DNA of 64,000 nt from positions 62,001 to 126,000 of the forward strand of contig UEIJ01000002.1 in assembly GCA_900470195.1 (NCBI GenBank), in the 5' to 3' direction. Source of the DNA: Hyphomicrobiales bacterium (GTDB lineage: Bacteria; Pseudomonadota; Alphaproteobacteria; Rhizobiales; Rhizobiaceae). Position numbers and translations under genes: made by a program. The notes under the pieces were generated by a model. That model searched no databases and was not told where the DNA came from. It saw only the letters and a list, made by a program, of their open reading frames with translations. Positions 44,530 to 51,852 of this stretch are shown one piece after another (position 1 is the stretch's first letter; every line of letters begins with the position of its first letter).

Positions 44530-46347
44530 ATGGACACAAAATCCGCTGATGGCGCCTATCGCGTTCTCGCCCGCAAATATCGCCCCCAGAATTTCAACGA
44601 CCTTATCGGCCAGGAGCCGATGGTTCGCACGCTCAAGAATGCTTTCGAGACGGGCCGCATCGCGCAGGCGTGGATGCTGACCGGCGTGCGCGGGGTCGGC
44701 AAGACCACGACGGCCCGCATTCTGGCGCGCGCGCTCAATTACAAGACCGATACGGTCGACCAGCCGACCATCGACCTCTCCCTGCAGGGCGAAAACTGCC
44801 AGGCGATCATGGAAGGCCGCCACGTCGACGTGATCGAGATGGACGCCGCCTCGCACACCGGCATCGATGATATTCGCGAGATCATCGAGCAGGTCCGCTA
44901 TCGCCCGGTTTCGGCGCGCTACAAGGTCTATATCATCGACGAAGTGCACATGCTTTCCACGGCCGCCTTCAACGGTCTGTTGAAGACGCTGGAGGAGCCG
45001 CCACCGCACGTAAAATTCATCTTCGCCACCACGGAAATCCGAAAAGTTCCGATCACGGTTCTGTCGCGCTGCCAGCGCTTCGACCTGCGCCGCATCGAAT
45101 CGGGCACGCTTGCCGCACATCTGCGCCGCATTGCGGAAGCCGAACAGATCGCGGTGGACGACGCGTCGCTCGCCATGATCGCCCGCGCAGGCGAAGGCTC
45201 GGCACGCGATTCGCTGTCGATCTTCGATCAGGCCATTGCGCATGGCGCGGGCACCGTCACGGCGGAAGCCGTGCGCTCCATGCTGGGGCTTGCCGACCGC
45301 GCCCGCATCATCGACCTGTTCGAAATGCTGATGCGTGGCGATGTGGCTGGCGCACTGATAGAGTTTCGCGCGCAATATGATGTCGGCGCCGATCCGTCGG
45401 TCGTGCTGACCGATCTTGCCGATTTCAACCATCTGGTGACGCGTTTGCGTTTCACCCCGGATGTGGCGGAAGACGTGTCATTGTCGGAAGATGAGCGCGT
45501 GCGCGGCCGTGAGTTCGCTCAGAAACTTTCCGTCCGCGTGCTGTCGCGCACCTGGCAGATGCTGCTCAAGGGCATTGCGGAGGTCGATACGGCGACGAGG
45601 CCGGTTCAGGCCGCAGAAATGCTTTTGATCCGGCTTGCCCATGCAGCCGATCTGCCGACCTTGGACGAAGCGATCCGCGGTCTCGACAATGGTTCGGTTG
45701 CAGCGCCGCGCCCGCAGCCGGGCAGTCCCCGTCCGAATGGTGGCGGTCAGCCTGAAGCGCGCTTTGCTACTGACGCGGTTGGCTCCTCTTCGATGGCGCC
45801 TGCCTCCGGCGGTCCGGCGACGGCCATGCGTATTGTGGAAACACCGCCTCAGCCGGTTCAGCCATCAGTCGCGCCGCAGCAATTCATCGAGCCTGCGCCG
45901 CAGCCTTCCGTTCCGGTCAACAGCCTGCACGATGTTGTCGCGCTCGCCGACAAGCATCGCGACATGCAGTTCAAGATTCTGGTCAAGAGTTGCGTGCGTC
46001 TGGCGGCAATAGCGCCGGGACGTCTCGAAATCGGCCTGACCGACGATGCGCCGAAGTCGCTGCCGAGCGACATTTCGCAGCGCCTCCTCAATTGGACCGG
46101 CATTCGCTGGATCGTCACCGTCGCGCGCGACGTGGCGGGGCAGACCATTTCGGAGGCGGAAACCGAGCGTCGCGACAATCTGGTGACGGACGCCCGCGCC
46201 GATCCCGATGTTGCCGCCATTCTCGCGGCCTTTCCGGGCGCGAAGATCACCGATGTGCGCATTGCCGTGCCGGAACAGAATGACGACGAGGATATAGACC
46301 TCGATGCCGCGGTGGATATACCCGGCGCACCGTCTGAAGACGATTGA
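44530..46347 (+). CDS. dnaX: DNA polymerase III subunits gamma/tau
   Basis: This is a 605-residue clamp-loader ATPase. Walker A is TGVRGVGKTTTARILARALN, near residue 55. DEVHMLSTAAFNGLLKTLEEP is Walker B and sensor region, and ILSRCQRF-like sequence appears as LSRCQRFDLRR. The zinc-binding cysteines of enterobacterial DnaX are missing; only ENCQAIMEGRH retains one, as usual in alphaproteobacteria. A proline/glutamine/serine-rich linker (about residues 395-465) precedes the tau C-terminal domain. I see no obvious A-rich frameshift site. Confidence 0.96.
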   Translation: MDTKSADGAYRVLARKYRPQNFNDLIGQEPMVRTLKNAFETGRIAQAWMLTGVRGVGKTTTARILARALNYKTDTVDQPTIDLSLQGENCQAIMEGRHVDVIEMDAASHTGIDDIREIIEQVRYRPVSARYKVYIIDEVHMLSTAAFNGLLKTLEEPPPHVKFIFATTEIRKVPITVLSRCQRFDLRRIESGTLAAHLRRIAEAEQIAVDDASLAMIARAGEGSARDSLSIFDQAIAHGAGTVTAEAVRSMLGLADRARIIDLFEMLMRGDVAGALIEFRAQYDVGADPSVVLTDLADFNHLVTRLRFTPDVAEDVSLSEDERVRGREFAQKLSVRVLSRTWQMLLKGIAEVDTATRPVQAAEMLLIRLAHAADLPTLDEAIRGLDNGSVAAPRPQPGSPRPNGGGQPEARFATDAVGSSSMAPASGGPATAMRIVETPPQPVQPSVAPQQFIEPAPQPSVPVNSLHDVVALADKHRDMQFKILVKSCVRLAAIAPGRLEIGLTDDAPKSLPSDISQRLLNWTGIRWIVTVARDVAGQTISEAETERRDNLVTDARADPDVAAILAAFPGAKITDVRIAVPEQNDDEDIDLDAAVDIPGAPSEDD

Positions 46348-46371
46348 TATACGGAATGATGGAGTGAACCC

Positions 46372-46695
46372 ATGCGTGACATGATGGGCATGATGAAGCA
46401 GGCGAAGGAATTGCAGGCCAAGATGAAGGCCATGCAGGACGAAATCGCCAATCTGGAAGCCTCGGCGTCTTCCGGCGGCGGCTTGGTGACGATCACGCTT
46501 TCCGGCAAGGGTACATTGTCGGCGCTGAAGATCGACCCCTCGCTGATGAAGGAAGACGAGGTGGAAATCCTCGAAGACCTGATCATCGCGGCGCATAACG
46601 ACGCCAAGGCGAAGCTTGAAGCGGCCATGGCCGAAAAGACCCAGTCGCTCACCGCCGGCCTGCCGATCCCTCCGGGGTTTAAGCTGCCGTTTTAA
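46372..46695 (+). CDS. YbaB/EbfC nucleoid-associated protein
   Basis: This 107-residue dimeric DNA-binding protein has the characteristic [30 protein letters not shown] helix and [24 protein letters not shown] sheet. It sits between dnaX and recR, its standard position, and may affect nucleoid structure or RecR function. The C-terminus ends [12 protein letters not shown], the conserved tail. Confidence 0.95.
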   Translation: MRDMMGMMKQAKELQAKMKAMQDEIANLEASASSGGGLVTITLSGKGTLSALKIDPSLMKEDEVEILEDLIIAAHNDAKAKLEAAMAEKTQSLTAGLPIPPGFKLPF

Positions 46696-46813
46696 GGCAG
46701 TAGGGGAATAAGGGAGTAGGGGAGTATGTTTTGGTGGGCTGACTGCCGCCATGCCGCATCTTCCCTTGATCCCGTTCCCTACTCCCTTATTCCCCTATTC
46801 CCTTACTCCCTTA
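46695..46813. repeat. Octamer tandem arrays in inverted orientation
   Basis: Left array (about 46695-46725) reads as 8-bp units AAGGCAGT, AGGGGAAT, AAGGGAGT, AGGGGAGT. The right array (about 46775-46813) holds about 4.6 units of the complement. A 21-bp stretch, 46701-46721, is perfectly complementary to 46777-46797, leaving a 55-base loop. The units resemble the AGGGCAGT octamers used for Brucella tandem-repeat typing. Confidence 0.85.
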
Positions 46814-46818
46814 AGCCA

Positions 46819-47424
46819 ATGTCCAAACGAATAGCCGGTCCCGAAATCGAACGTCTCATCCAGCTTCTGGCCCGCGTGCCGGGGCTTGGGCCGCGTTCGG
46901 CCCGTCGTGCGGCACTGCATCTTATCAAGAAGAAGGAAGCCCTTCTGGTGCCGCTTGGCGGCGCCATGCAGGAGGCCGCTGAAAAGGTGCGCATCTGTTC
47001 GTGCTGCGGCAATGTCGACACAAGCGATCCGTGCACGATCTGCACCGATGAGCGCCGCGATCCGGCCACCCTCATCGTGGTGGAGGACGTTTCCGATCTC
47101 TGGGCGCTGGAGCGCGCCGGTACGATGAATGTGCGCTATCACGTTCTCGGCGGTCGCCTGTCGCCGCTCGACGGCATCGGCCCGGACGATCTCAATATCA
47201 AGGGACTGGTGGAGCGCGTTGCCAGCGGCGACATCAAGGAAGTGATTCTCGCGGTCAACGCCACCGTCGAAGGCCAGACCACCGCGCATTACATCACCGA
47301 CCAGCTGTCGGGCTTCGATGTGCGCGTCACACGGCTTGCGCATGGCGTTCCGGTCGGCGGCGAACTCGATTATCTGGATGAAGGCACGCTTGCTGCCGCC
47401 TTGCGGGCACGTACAACGCTTTAA
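46819..47424 (+). CDS. recR: Recombination mediator RecR
   Basis: This 201-residue zinc-containing protein works with RecF and RecO to load RecA on gapped DNA. It shows the helix-hairpin-helix [19 protein letters not shown], the zinc finger [16 protein letters not shown] and the Toprim motif [18 protein letters not shown]. The frame is open from 46726 through the octamer repeats, but the ATG at 46819 gives the conserved [17 protein letters not shown] start. No good ribosome site precedes it. Confidence 0.96.
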   Translation: MSKRIAGPEIERLIQLLARVPGLGPRSARRAALHLIKKKEALLVPLGGAMQEAAEKVRICSCCGNVDTSDPCTICTDERRDPATLIVVEDVSDLWALERAGTMNVRYHVLGGRLSPLDGIGPDDLNIKGLVERVASGDIKEVILAVNATVEGQTTAHYITDQLSGFDVRVTRLAHGVPVGGELDYLDEGTLAAALRARTTL

Positions 47425-47439
47425 TTTCGGGAGAAATGC

Positions 47440-48699
47440 ATGGCAGCGGGACATTGGAAGCGTAGCCTGAAGATTGCTCTCGGACTGGTAGCCAGTCTTG
47501 CCATTTCTCCCGCTATCGCCGCGCCCTCGAAAGCACAGGTCGAAAGCCAGTATCGCAACTGGCTTGAAAAGGATTTATGGCCCGAGGCCAAGGCGGCAGG
47601 CGTCTCCCGCATGGTGTTCGATCAGGCTTTTGCGGGTGTGTCGATCAACTGGAAGCTGCCAGATCTCGTCATTCCCGGCGAAAAGCCCTCGACGCCGAAA
47701 GAGCAGAAGCAGGCTGAATTCGGAGCTCCGGGCAAATATTTCAATGCCAAGACGATGAGCACCGTCACAAGCGGCGGACAGGCGCGTTATGGCCAATATG
47801 CCGGGCTGTTGAAGCGCATCGAACAGAAATATGGCGTCCCCGGCCCCATCCTGCTCGCCGTGTGGGGCCGCGAATCCGGCTTCGGCACGGTCAAGATTCC
47901 CTATAACGCCTATGAGGTTCTCGGCACCAAAGCCTTTATGGCGACGCGCAAGGAGATGTTCCGCAAGGAGCTGATCGCCGCGCTCGAAATCGCTTCCAAG
48001 GGCTATATCGACGAAAATGCCATGAAAAGCTCATGGGCTGGCGCGCTCGGCCAGCCGCAATTCATGCCGACTTCCTATCTCAAGCACGCCGTCGATTTCG
48101 ACGGCGACGGCAAGCGCGACATCTGGAATTCCGTGCCCGATACGCTCGCCTCCATCGCCAATTACCTGAAACTGCATGGCTGGCAGAAGGGACGCGACTG
48201 GGGCTTTGAGGTGAACGTTCCGCAAGACGTGTCCTGCTCGCTGGAAGGCCCCGATCAGGGCAAGACGATTGCCGAATGGGCGAAGCTTGGCATCACGCGC
48301 GTCAATGGCAAGGCTTTCCCGGCCAATGAAATGAAAGGCGAGGGTTTTCTGCTCATGCCTGCCGGCCGCTTTGGCCCGGCATTCATCGTGAGCCCGAATT
48401 TCTACGTGCTCAAGGACTATAATATGAGCGATCTCTATGCGCTTTTCATCGGCCATGTCGGTGATCGCATCGCCTATGGTGCGGGTGATTTCAGCCGCGC
48501 ATGGGGCAATGTCGGCACGATGTATCGCTCCGACATCGGCGCGATGCAGAAGCGCATGCAGGCGCTGGGCTATGATGTCGGCAAGCCCGACGGCCTTCCC
48601 GGTTTCAAGACCCGCCGCTCCATCGGCCTGTGGCAGGCAAAGAACGGCATAGCGTCGACTTGCTTTCCGCAACCGGAATTGTTGCGTCAGATTCGCTGA
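47440..48699 (+). CDS. Lytic murein transglycosylase (MltB type)
   Basis: This 419-residue periplasmic enzyme cleaves peptidoglycan glycan strands to form 1,6-anhydromuramic ends. It has a signal peptide (IALGLVASLAISPAIAA), then the family SLT domain with the catalytic Glu in LAVWGRESGFGTVKIPYN and the motif GALGQPQFMPTSYLKHAVDFDGDGKRDIW. A C-terminal peptidoglycan-binding domain follows (IGAMQKRMQALGYDVGKPDG). It follows recR by 15 bp and its 3' end overlaps the convergent LysR gene by 13 bp. Confidence 0.94.
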   Translation: MAAGHWKRSLKIALGLVASLAISPAIAAPSKAQVESQYRNWLEKDLWPEAKAAGVSRMVFDQAFAGVSINWKLPDLVIPGEKPSTPKEQKQAEFGAPGKYFNAKTMSTVTSGGQARYGQYAGLLKRIEQKYGVPGPILLAVWGRESGFGTVKIPYNAYEVLGTKAFMATRKEMFRKELIAALEIASKGYIDENAMKSSWAGALGQPQFMPTSYLKHAVDFDGDGKRDIWNSVPDTLASIANYLKLHGWQKGRDWGFEVNVPQDVSCSLEGPDQGKTIAEWAKLGITRVNGKAFPANEMKGEGFLLMPAGRFGPAFIVSPNFYVLKDYNMSDLYALFIGHVGDRIAYGAGDFSRAWGNVGTMYRSDIGAMQKRMQALGYDVGKPDGLPGFKTRRSIGLWQAKNGIASTCFPQPELLRQIR

Positions 48700-49580
48700 T
48701 CTCCCCCGCTTAGCAAATTGGCGAAAGACTGAAGAGCTTTCGTCCTGTAGCGGTCGTTGTGCTGCAGCATGAGAAACTGGCGCTGGGGCAGAGCGAAGTC
48801 CGCCTTCACCAGCGTTCCGGCAGCAAGATGCGGGGCAGCGACAAGCTCCGATATGGCTGTCACATAGTCGCCGGACCGCACCGCCGAACAGATGGCTTCG
48901 TTCGAGGGCAGTTCCAGCGCCACATGCAGCCGCGCCGGATTGTAGCCGGATGCGCGCATGGCATCCTCGAAAACGCTGCGCGTTCCTGAGCCCTGCTCGC
49001 GCAAGATCCACTTCTCCTTGAAAAGTCGGTCCCAGGTCAGTTTTCCGCCCCCGGCCCATTCATGATCGGGCCGCGCCACCAGAATAAGCTGATCGCTTGC
49101 AACCTTGGTGATCGATAGCGACGGAGCCTGCACCGCACCTTCGACAAGGCCGATATCGGCAGCGCCTTCCTCTGTGGCTTCGGTAACGCTTTCGGTGTTT
49201 CCGAGCGTCAGCCGCACCTCGATCAAGGGATAGGCGGCATGAAACCGTGCCAGAAAGGATGGAAGCCAATAGCTGGCAATAGTCTGGCTGGCGTGGATGG
49301 CGAGAATGCCGCGCTTGCCGCCACCGAGTTCCGACAGCATGCGCTCGGCGGAACGCGCGCGGGCAAGTGTGGCGCGCGCCTCGTCCAGAAACATGCGCCC
49401 GTCACCCGTCAGTTCTATCCGCCGCCCGATACGGTTGAAAAGCGTCGCGCCGTAGCGTTCCTCCAATGTGCGGATCGCGGAACTGACCGCCGAAGGGGTC
49501 AGGTGCAAGGCTTCGGAAGCACGGGTGAGGTGCTCGCGCTCGGCCACTTCAATGAAAATTCGCAGTTGTTCCAGTGTCAT
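48687..49580 (-). CDS. LysR-type regulator next to yeiH
   Basis: This 297-residue LysR-family activator/repressor has a helix-turn-helix at the N-terminus (MTLEQLRIFIEVAEREHLTR, ALHLTPSAVSSAIRTLEERY) and the CysB-like effector domain. It resembles YeiE, the regulator found divergent from yeiH in enterobacteria, so control of the adjacent exporter is likely. An ATG 4 codons upstream (49592) would place the start inside the palindrome at 49591-49607. The tail overlaps the transglycosylase gene. Confidence 0.9.
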   Translation of the reverse strand: MTLEQLRIFIEVAEREHLTRASEALHLTPSAVSSAIRTLEERYGATLFNRIGRRIELTGDGRMFLDEARATLARARSAERMLSELGGGKRGILAIHASQTIASYWLPSFLARFHAAYPLIEVRLTLGNTESVTEATEEGAADIGLVEGAVQAPSLSITKVASDQLILVARPDHEWAGGGKLTWDRLFKEKWILREQGSGTRSVFEDAMRASGYNPARLHVALELPSNEAICSAVRSGDYVTAISELVAAPHLAAGTLVKADFALPQRQFLMLQHNDRYRTKALQSFANLLSGGDQRI

Positions 49581-49590
49581 AGCAATAATC

Positions 49591-49607
49591 ATTCGATTTT
49601 ATCGAAT
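49591..49607. promoter_or_regulatory. Candidate LysR-type operator
   Basis: ATTCGAT TTT ATCGAAT is a 7-bp perfect inverted repeat fitting the T-N11-A pattern of LysR regulators. It lies in the 106-bp gap between the divergent lysR and yeiH genes. Confidence 0.55.
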
Positions 49608-49686
49608 GAAATATGACATATAATGAAATGGAATGAACAGGGGAAATCGGGCATCTGATGGGAAAATATTTCCCTTTTCATACGAA

Positions 49687-50706
49687 ATGCCGAAAATGAC
49701 CTACTCCAAAATCCACAACGTCCTCCCAGGGCTTGGTCTGAGCATAGCGGTTGCGGCAGCAGCGCTCGGGCTGGAAAGAGTCGAGGAACATTATGCAGGG
49801 CGGGCCTGGCTGGAAGCGCTGGTTATCGCCATCCTGCTCGGCACGGTCGTGCGGACGTTCCTGCGGCCCGGCCCACAGTTCAACAAGGGGATAGGCTTTT
49901 CCGCCAAGCTTCTTCTGGAAATCGCCGTTGTGCTTCTGGGCGCTTCGATCAGCGCAAGCGCGGTCGTTGCTGCGGGCTCGGGACTCATTTTCGGCATTGC
50001 GGGCGTGGTTGCGGTGGCCATCACGCTCAGCTACGGGATCGGCCGCCTGTTGAAGCTGCCGCATCGAATGGCGGCACTGGTCGCCTGCGGCAATTCCATC
50101 TGCGGCAATTCGGCAATTGCCGCCACTGCGCCGGTCATCGGTGCGGAAAGCGAGGACGTGGCCGCCTCCATCGCATTTACGGCGATCCTCGGTGTGATCG
50201 TGGTGCTGACCCTGCCGCTGCTGGTGCCGCTCCTGGGCCTGTCGCACACGCAATATGGCGTTCTGGCGGGGCTGACCGTTTATGCGGTGCCGCAGGTTCT
50301 GGCGGCTACCGCGCCGGTCGCCACGATCAGCGTGCAGCTCGGTACCTTGGTAAAGCTCGTGCGCGTGCTCATGCTGGGGCCGGTCATTCTCGCTCTGGCG
50401 CTTCTTGCCGGAAACAAGGATGCGAATGCCAAGCCGGGCTTTTTCCAGCTGGTGCCATGGTTCATCATCGGCTTTCTGGGCATGATGGCGCTGCATTCCC
50501 TGCACCTGATACCGGAAGCACTTTTGCCCGGCATTCAATATGCTTCCACCTTGCTGACGATCGTTTCAATGGCGGCTCTTGGGCTGGGCGTGGATGTGCG
50601 TTCCGTCGCTGCCGCCGGGGGCCGCGTGACGCTGACGGCCATTCTCTCGCTGCTTGTGCTGGGCCTCATCAGCCTTGGGCTGATTCATATGCTGAACATC
50701 GCCTGA
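49687..50706 (+). CDS. YeiH-family membrane protein (putative sulfate exporter)
   Basis: This 339-residue polytopic protein of the UPF0324/YeiH family has about nine to ten hydrophobic helices. The family segment LVACGNSICGNSAIAATAPVIGA is intact, and GLTVYAVPQVLAATAPVA is conserved. The transported substrate is unproved; sulfate or sulfonate export is proposed for relatives. The start is uncertain: ATG 49633 opens the frame, while ATG 49687 or 49696 (MTYSKIHNVLPGLG) fits the family N-terminus better. Divergent from a LysR gene. Confidence 0.85.
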   Translation: MPKMTYSKIHNVLPGLGLSIAVAAAALGLERVEEHYAGRAWLEALVIAILLGTVVRTFLRPGPQFNKGIGFSAKLLLEIAVVLLGASISASAVVAAGSGLIFGIAGVVAVAITLSYGIGRLLKLPHRMAALVACGNSICGNSAIAATAPVIGAESEDVAASIAFTAILGVIVVLTLPLLVPLLGLSHTQYGVLAGLTVYAVPQVLAATAPVATISVQLGTLVKLVRVLMLGPVILALALLAGNKDANAKPGFFQLVPWFIIGFLGMMALHSLHLIPEALLPGIQYASTLLTIVSMAALGLGVDVRSVAAAGGRVTLTAILSLLVLGLISLGLIHMLNIA

Positions 50707-50805
50707 AGGCCATGGTCGCGGGCACCAATGAACTCCGCAAAAATTGCGGTTGTGGCGGTTTTTGGAACATGGTGCGATGCGGTAGCCAACCAATGAGAGA
50801 TTCCC

Positions 50806-51318
50806 ATGGCCCTGCTACCCCTTACCATGATCCCCGACCCGCTTTTGCGGCAAGTGTCCCGACCTGTCGAAACCGTTGATGATAAAATCCGCCAGCTTGC
50901 GGGTGATATGCTCGAAACGATGTATGAAACGTCCGGCGTGGGCATTGCCGCCGTGCAGGTTGGAAGGCTCCTGCGCATGACCACGATCGATGTCGAATAT
51001 CGCAACGGCGAGCGCAAACCCATCGTCGCCATCAATCCCGAGATCATCGCCGCCTCCGAAGAGAAAAGCAGCTACGATGAGGGTTGCCTGTCTGTCGGAC
51101 CCTACCGGGGTTCCGTCTCGCGTCCCGCACGGGTGACGATCGCCTATAGCGATCTTGAGGGTGAAAGGCACAGGCTGGATGCCGACGGCATTCTGGCCAC
51201 CTGCTTCCAGCACGAGATAGACCACATGAACGGGGTGCTCTTTCTCGATCATCTGACGGCGGAACAGCGCGAGGAAATCCTGGAGAAAGTGGAGACGCAG
51301 GCGCCGCCGGATGCCTGA
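50806..51318 (+). CDS. def: Peptide deformylase
   Basis: Def removes the formyl group from the N-terminal methionine of new proteins. The 170-residue metalloenzyme has all three motifs: GVGIAAVQVG, EGCLSVGPY (metal-binding Cys) and HEIDHMNGVLF (metal-binding His pair with catalytic Glu). It is monocistronic and not next to fmt, so it may be one of several deformylases in the genome. It converges on a minus-strand unit, with a bidirectional hairpin at 51371. Confidence 0.95.
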   Translation: MALLPLTMIPDPLLRQVSRPVETVDDKIRQLAGDMLETMYETSGVGIAAVQVGRLLRMTTIDVEYRNGERKPIVAINPEIIAASEEKSSYDEGCLSVGPYRGSVSRPARVTIAYSDLEGERHRLDADGILATCFQHEIDHMNGVLFLDHLTAEQREEILEKVETQAPPDA

Positions 51319-51363
51319 ATGATCCCCGTGATGAGCCCTGCTCGGGATATTGTGAGCAGCGGC

Positions 51364-51394
51364 AAAAGAAAAAGCCCGGCGAGAGCCGGGCTTT
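51364..51394 (-). terminator. Hairpin terminator between def and the small minus-strand frame
   Basis: AAAGCCCGGC GAGA GCCGGGCTTT. The T-rich tail (TTTTTCTTTT) is on the leftward transcript, so it terminates minus-strand transcription best, though it can also close def. The same stem-loop with the same flank recurs at 51797. Confidence 0.82.
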
Positions 51395-51422
51395 AACATT
51401 CTGATTCATCACATCGTTTAGA

Positions 51423-51491
51423 GCGCGTCCTGAAAAGTGTGAAACGCTTTTCGGAAGAGATGCGCTCCAGAATCAATAACAAAAATAGGCT
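51423..51491. repeat. Dispersed imperfect palindrome, copy 4
   Basis: The core at 51423-51465 (GCGCGTCCTGAAAA, GTGTGAAACGC, TTTTCGGaagaGATGCGC) is the most divergent copy. It lies just downstream of the candidate small gene, whose stop codon falls in the repeat tail. Confidence 0.82.
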
Positions 51492-51616
51492 GCATGGGTT
51501 ATGGCTAGAAGCTCTTCGTCCGTATAGGAGCCATTTTCGTAATAATGTGGCGGCATACAATTGGAAATATACCAAGTGGCAAAGCTCGTCATCGCATCTA
51601 TTACGAAGCTCTTCAT
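51473..51616 (-). CDS. Candidate 47-residue small protein
   Basis: The ATG at 51614-51616 follows GGAG with 7 bases spacing. The frame encodes MKSFVIDAMTSFATWYISNC and continues with MPPHYYENGSYTDEELLAITHAAYFCY. It is aromatic-rich, with two cysteines and an acidic TDEELL centre; no hydrophobic membrane span is clear. A minus-strand terminator lies 80 bp downstream, making a plausible transcription unit. I do not recognise the family. A longer frame (51393-51629) overlaps but has lower-quality composition and runs into the repeat. Confidence 0.4.
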   Translation of the reverse strand: MKSFVIDAMTSFATWYISNCMPPHYYENGSYTDEELLAITHAAYFCY

Positions 51617-51796
51617 AAGCCATCTCCATTGAAAGACGGCTGTATTATGGGCCTATTCCGAAATAGGCGCATGTCCAATCCCGGGTGTGCAATTTTTATC
51701 TAACTAAAACCGCCATCCGAAGGCGACGGTTGATTGCGCCTGTGGCGGTCATGGAAATGCCTTCAAGGCAGGTTCGCCGCGCGCATTCTCTGAAAA

Positions 51797-51827
51797 AGAA
51801 AAAGCCCGGCGAGAGCCGGGCTTTTCC
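51797..51827 (-). terminator. Intrinsic terminator of rpsA
   Basis: AAAAGCCCGGC / GCCGGGCTTTT around GAGA, with the leftward transcript ending in TTTTTC. It is 28 bp after the rpsA stop and nearly identical to the hairpin at 51364-51394. Confidence 0.92.
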
Positions 51828-51852
51828 ATTATTCGGTCGAAACCGGAAAAGA

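Noticed and set aside
44530..46347. Programmed frameshift producing a short gamma form of DnaX
   Set aside because: I found no A-rich slippery heptamer with a following hairpin inside the gene.
51393..51629. 78-codon minus-strand frame overlapping the small gene candidate
   Set aside because: It runs through the dispersed repeat into the terminator region, and its ATG lacks the well-spaced GGAG that the 47-codon frame has.
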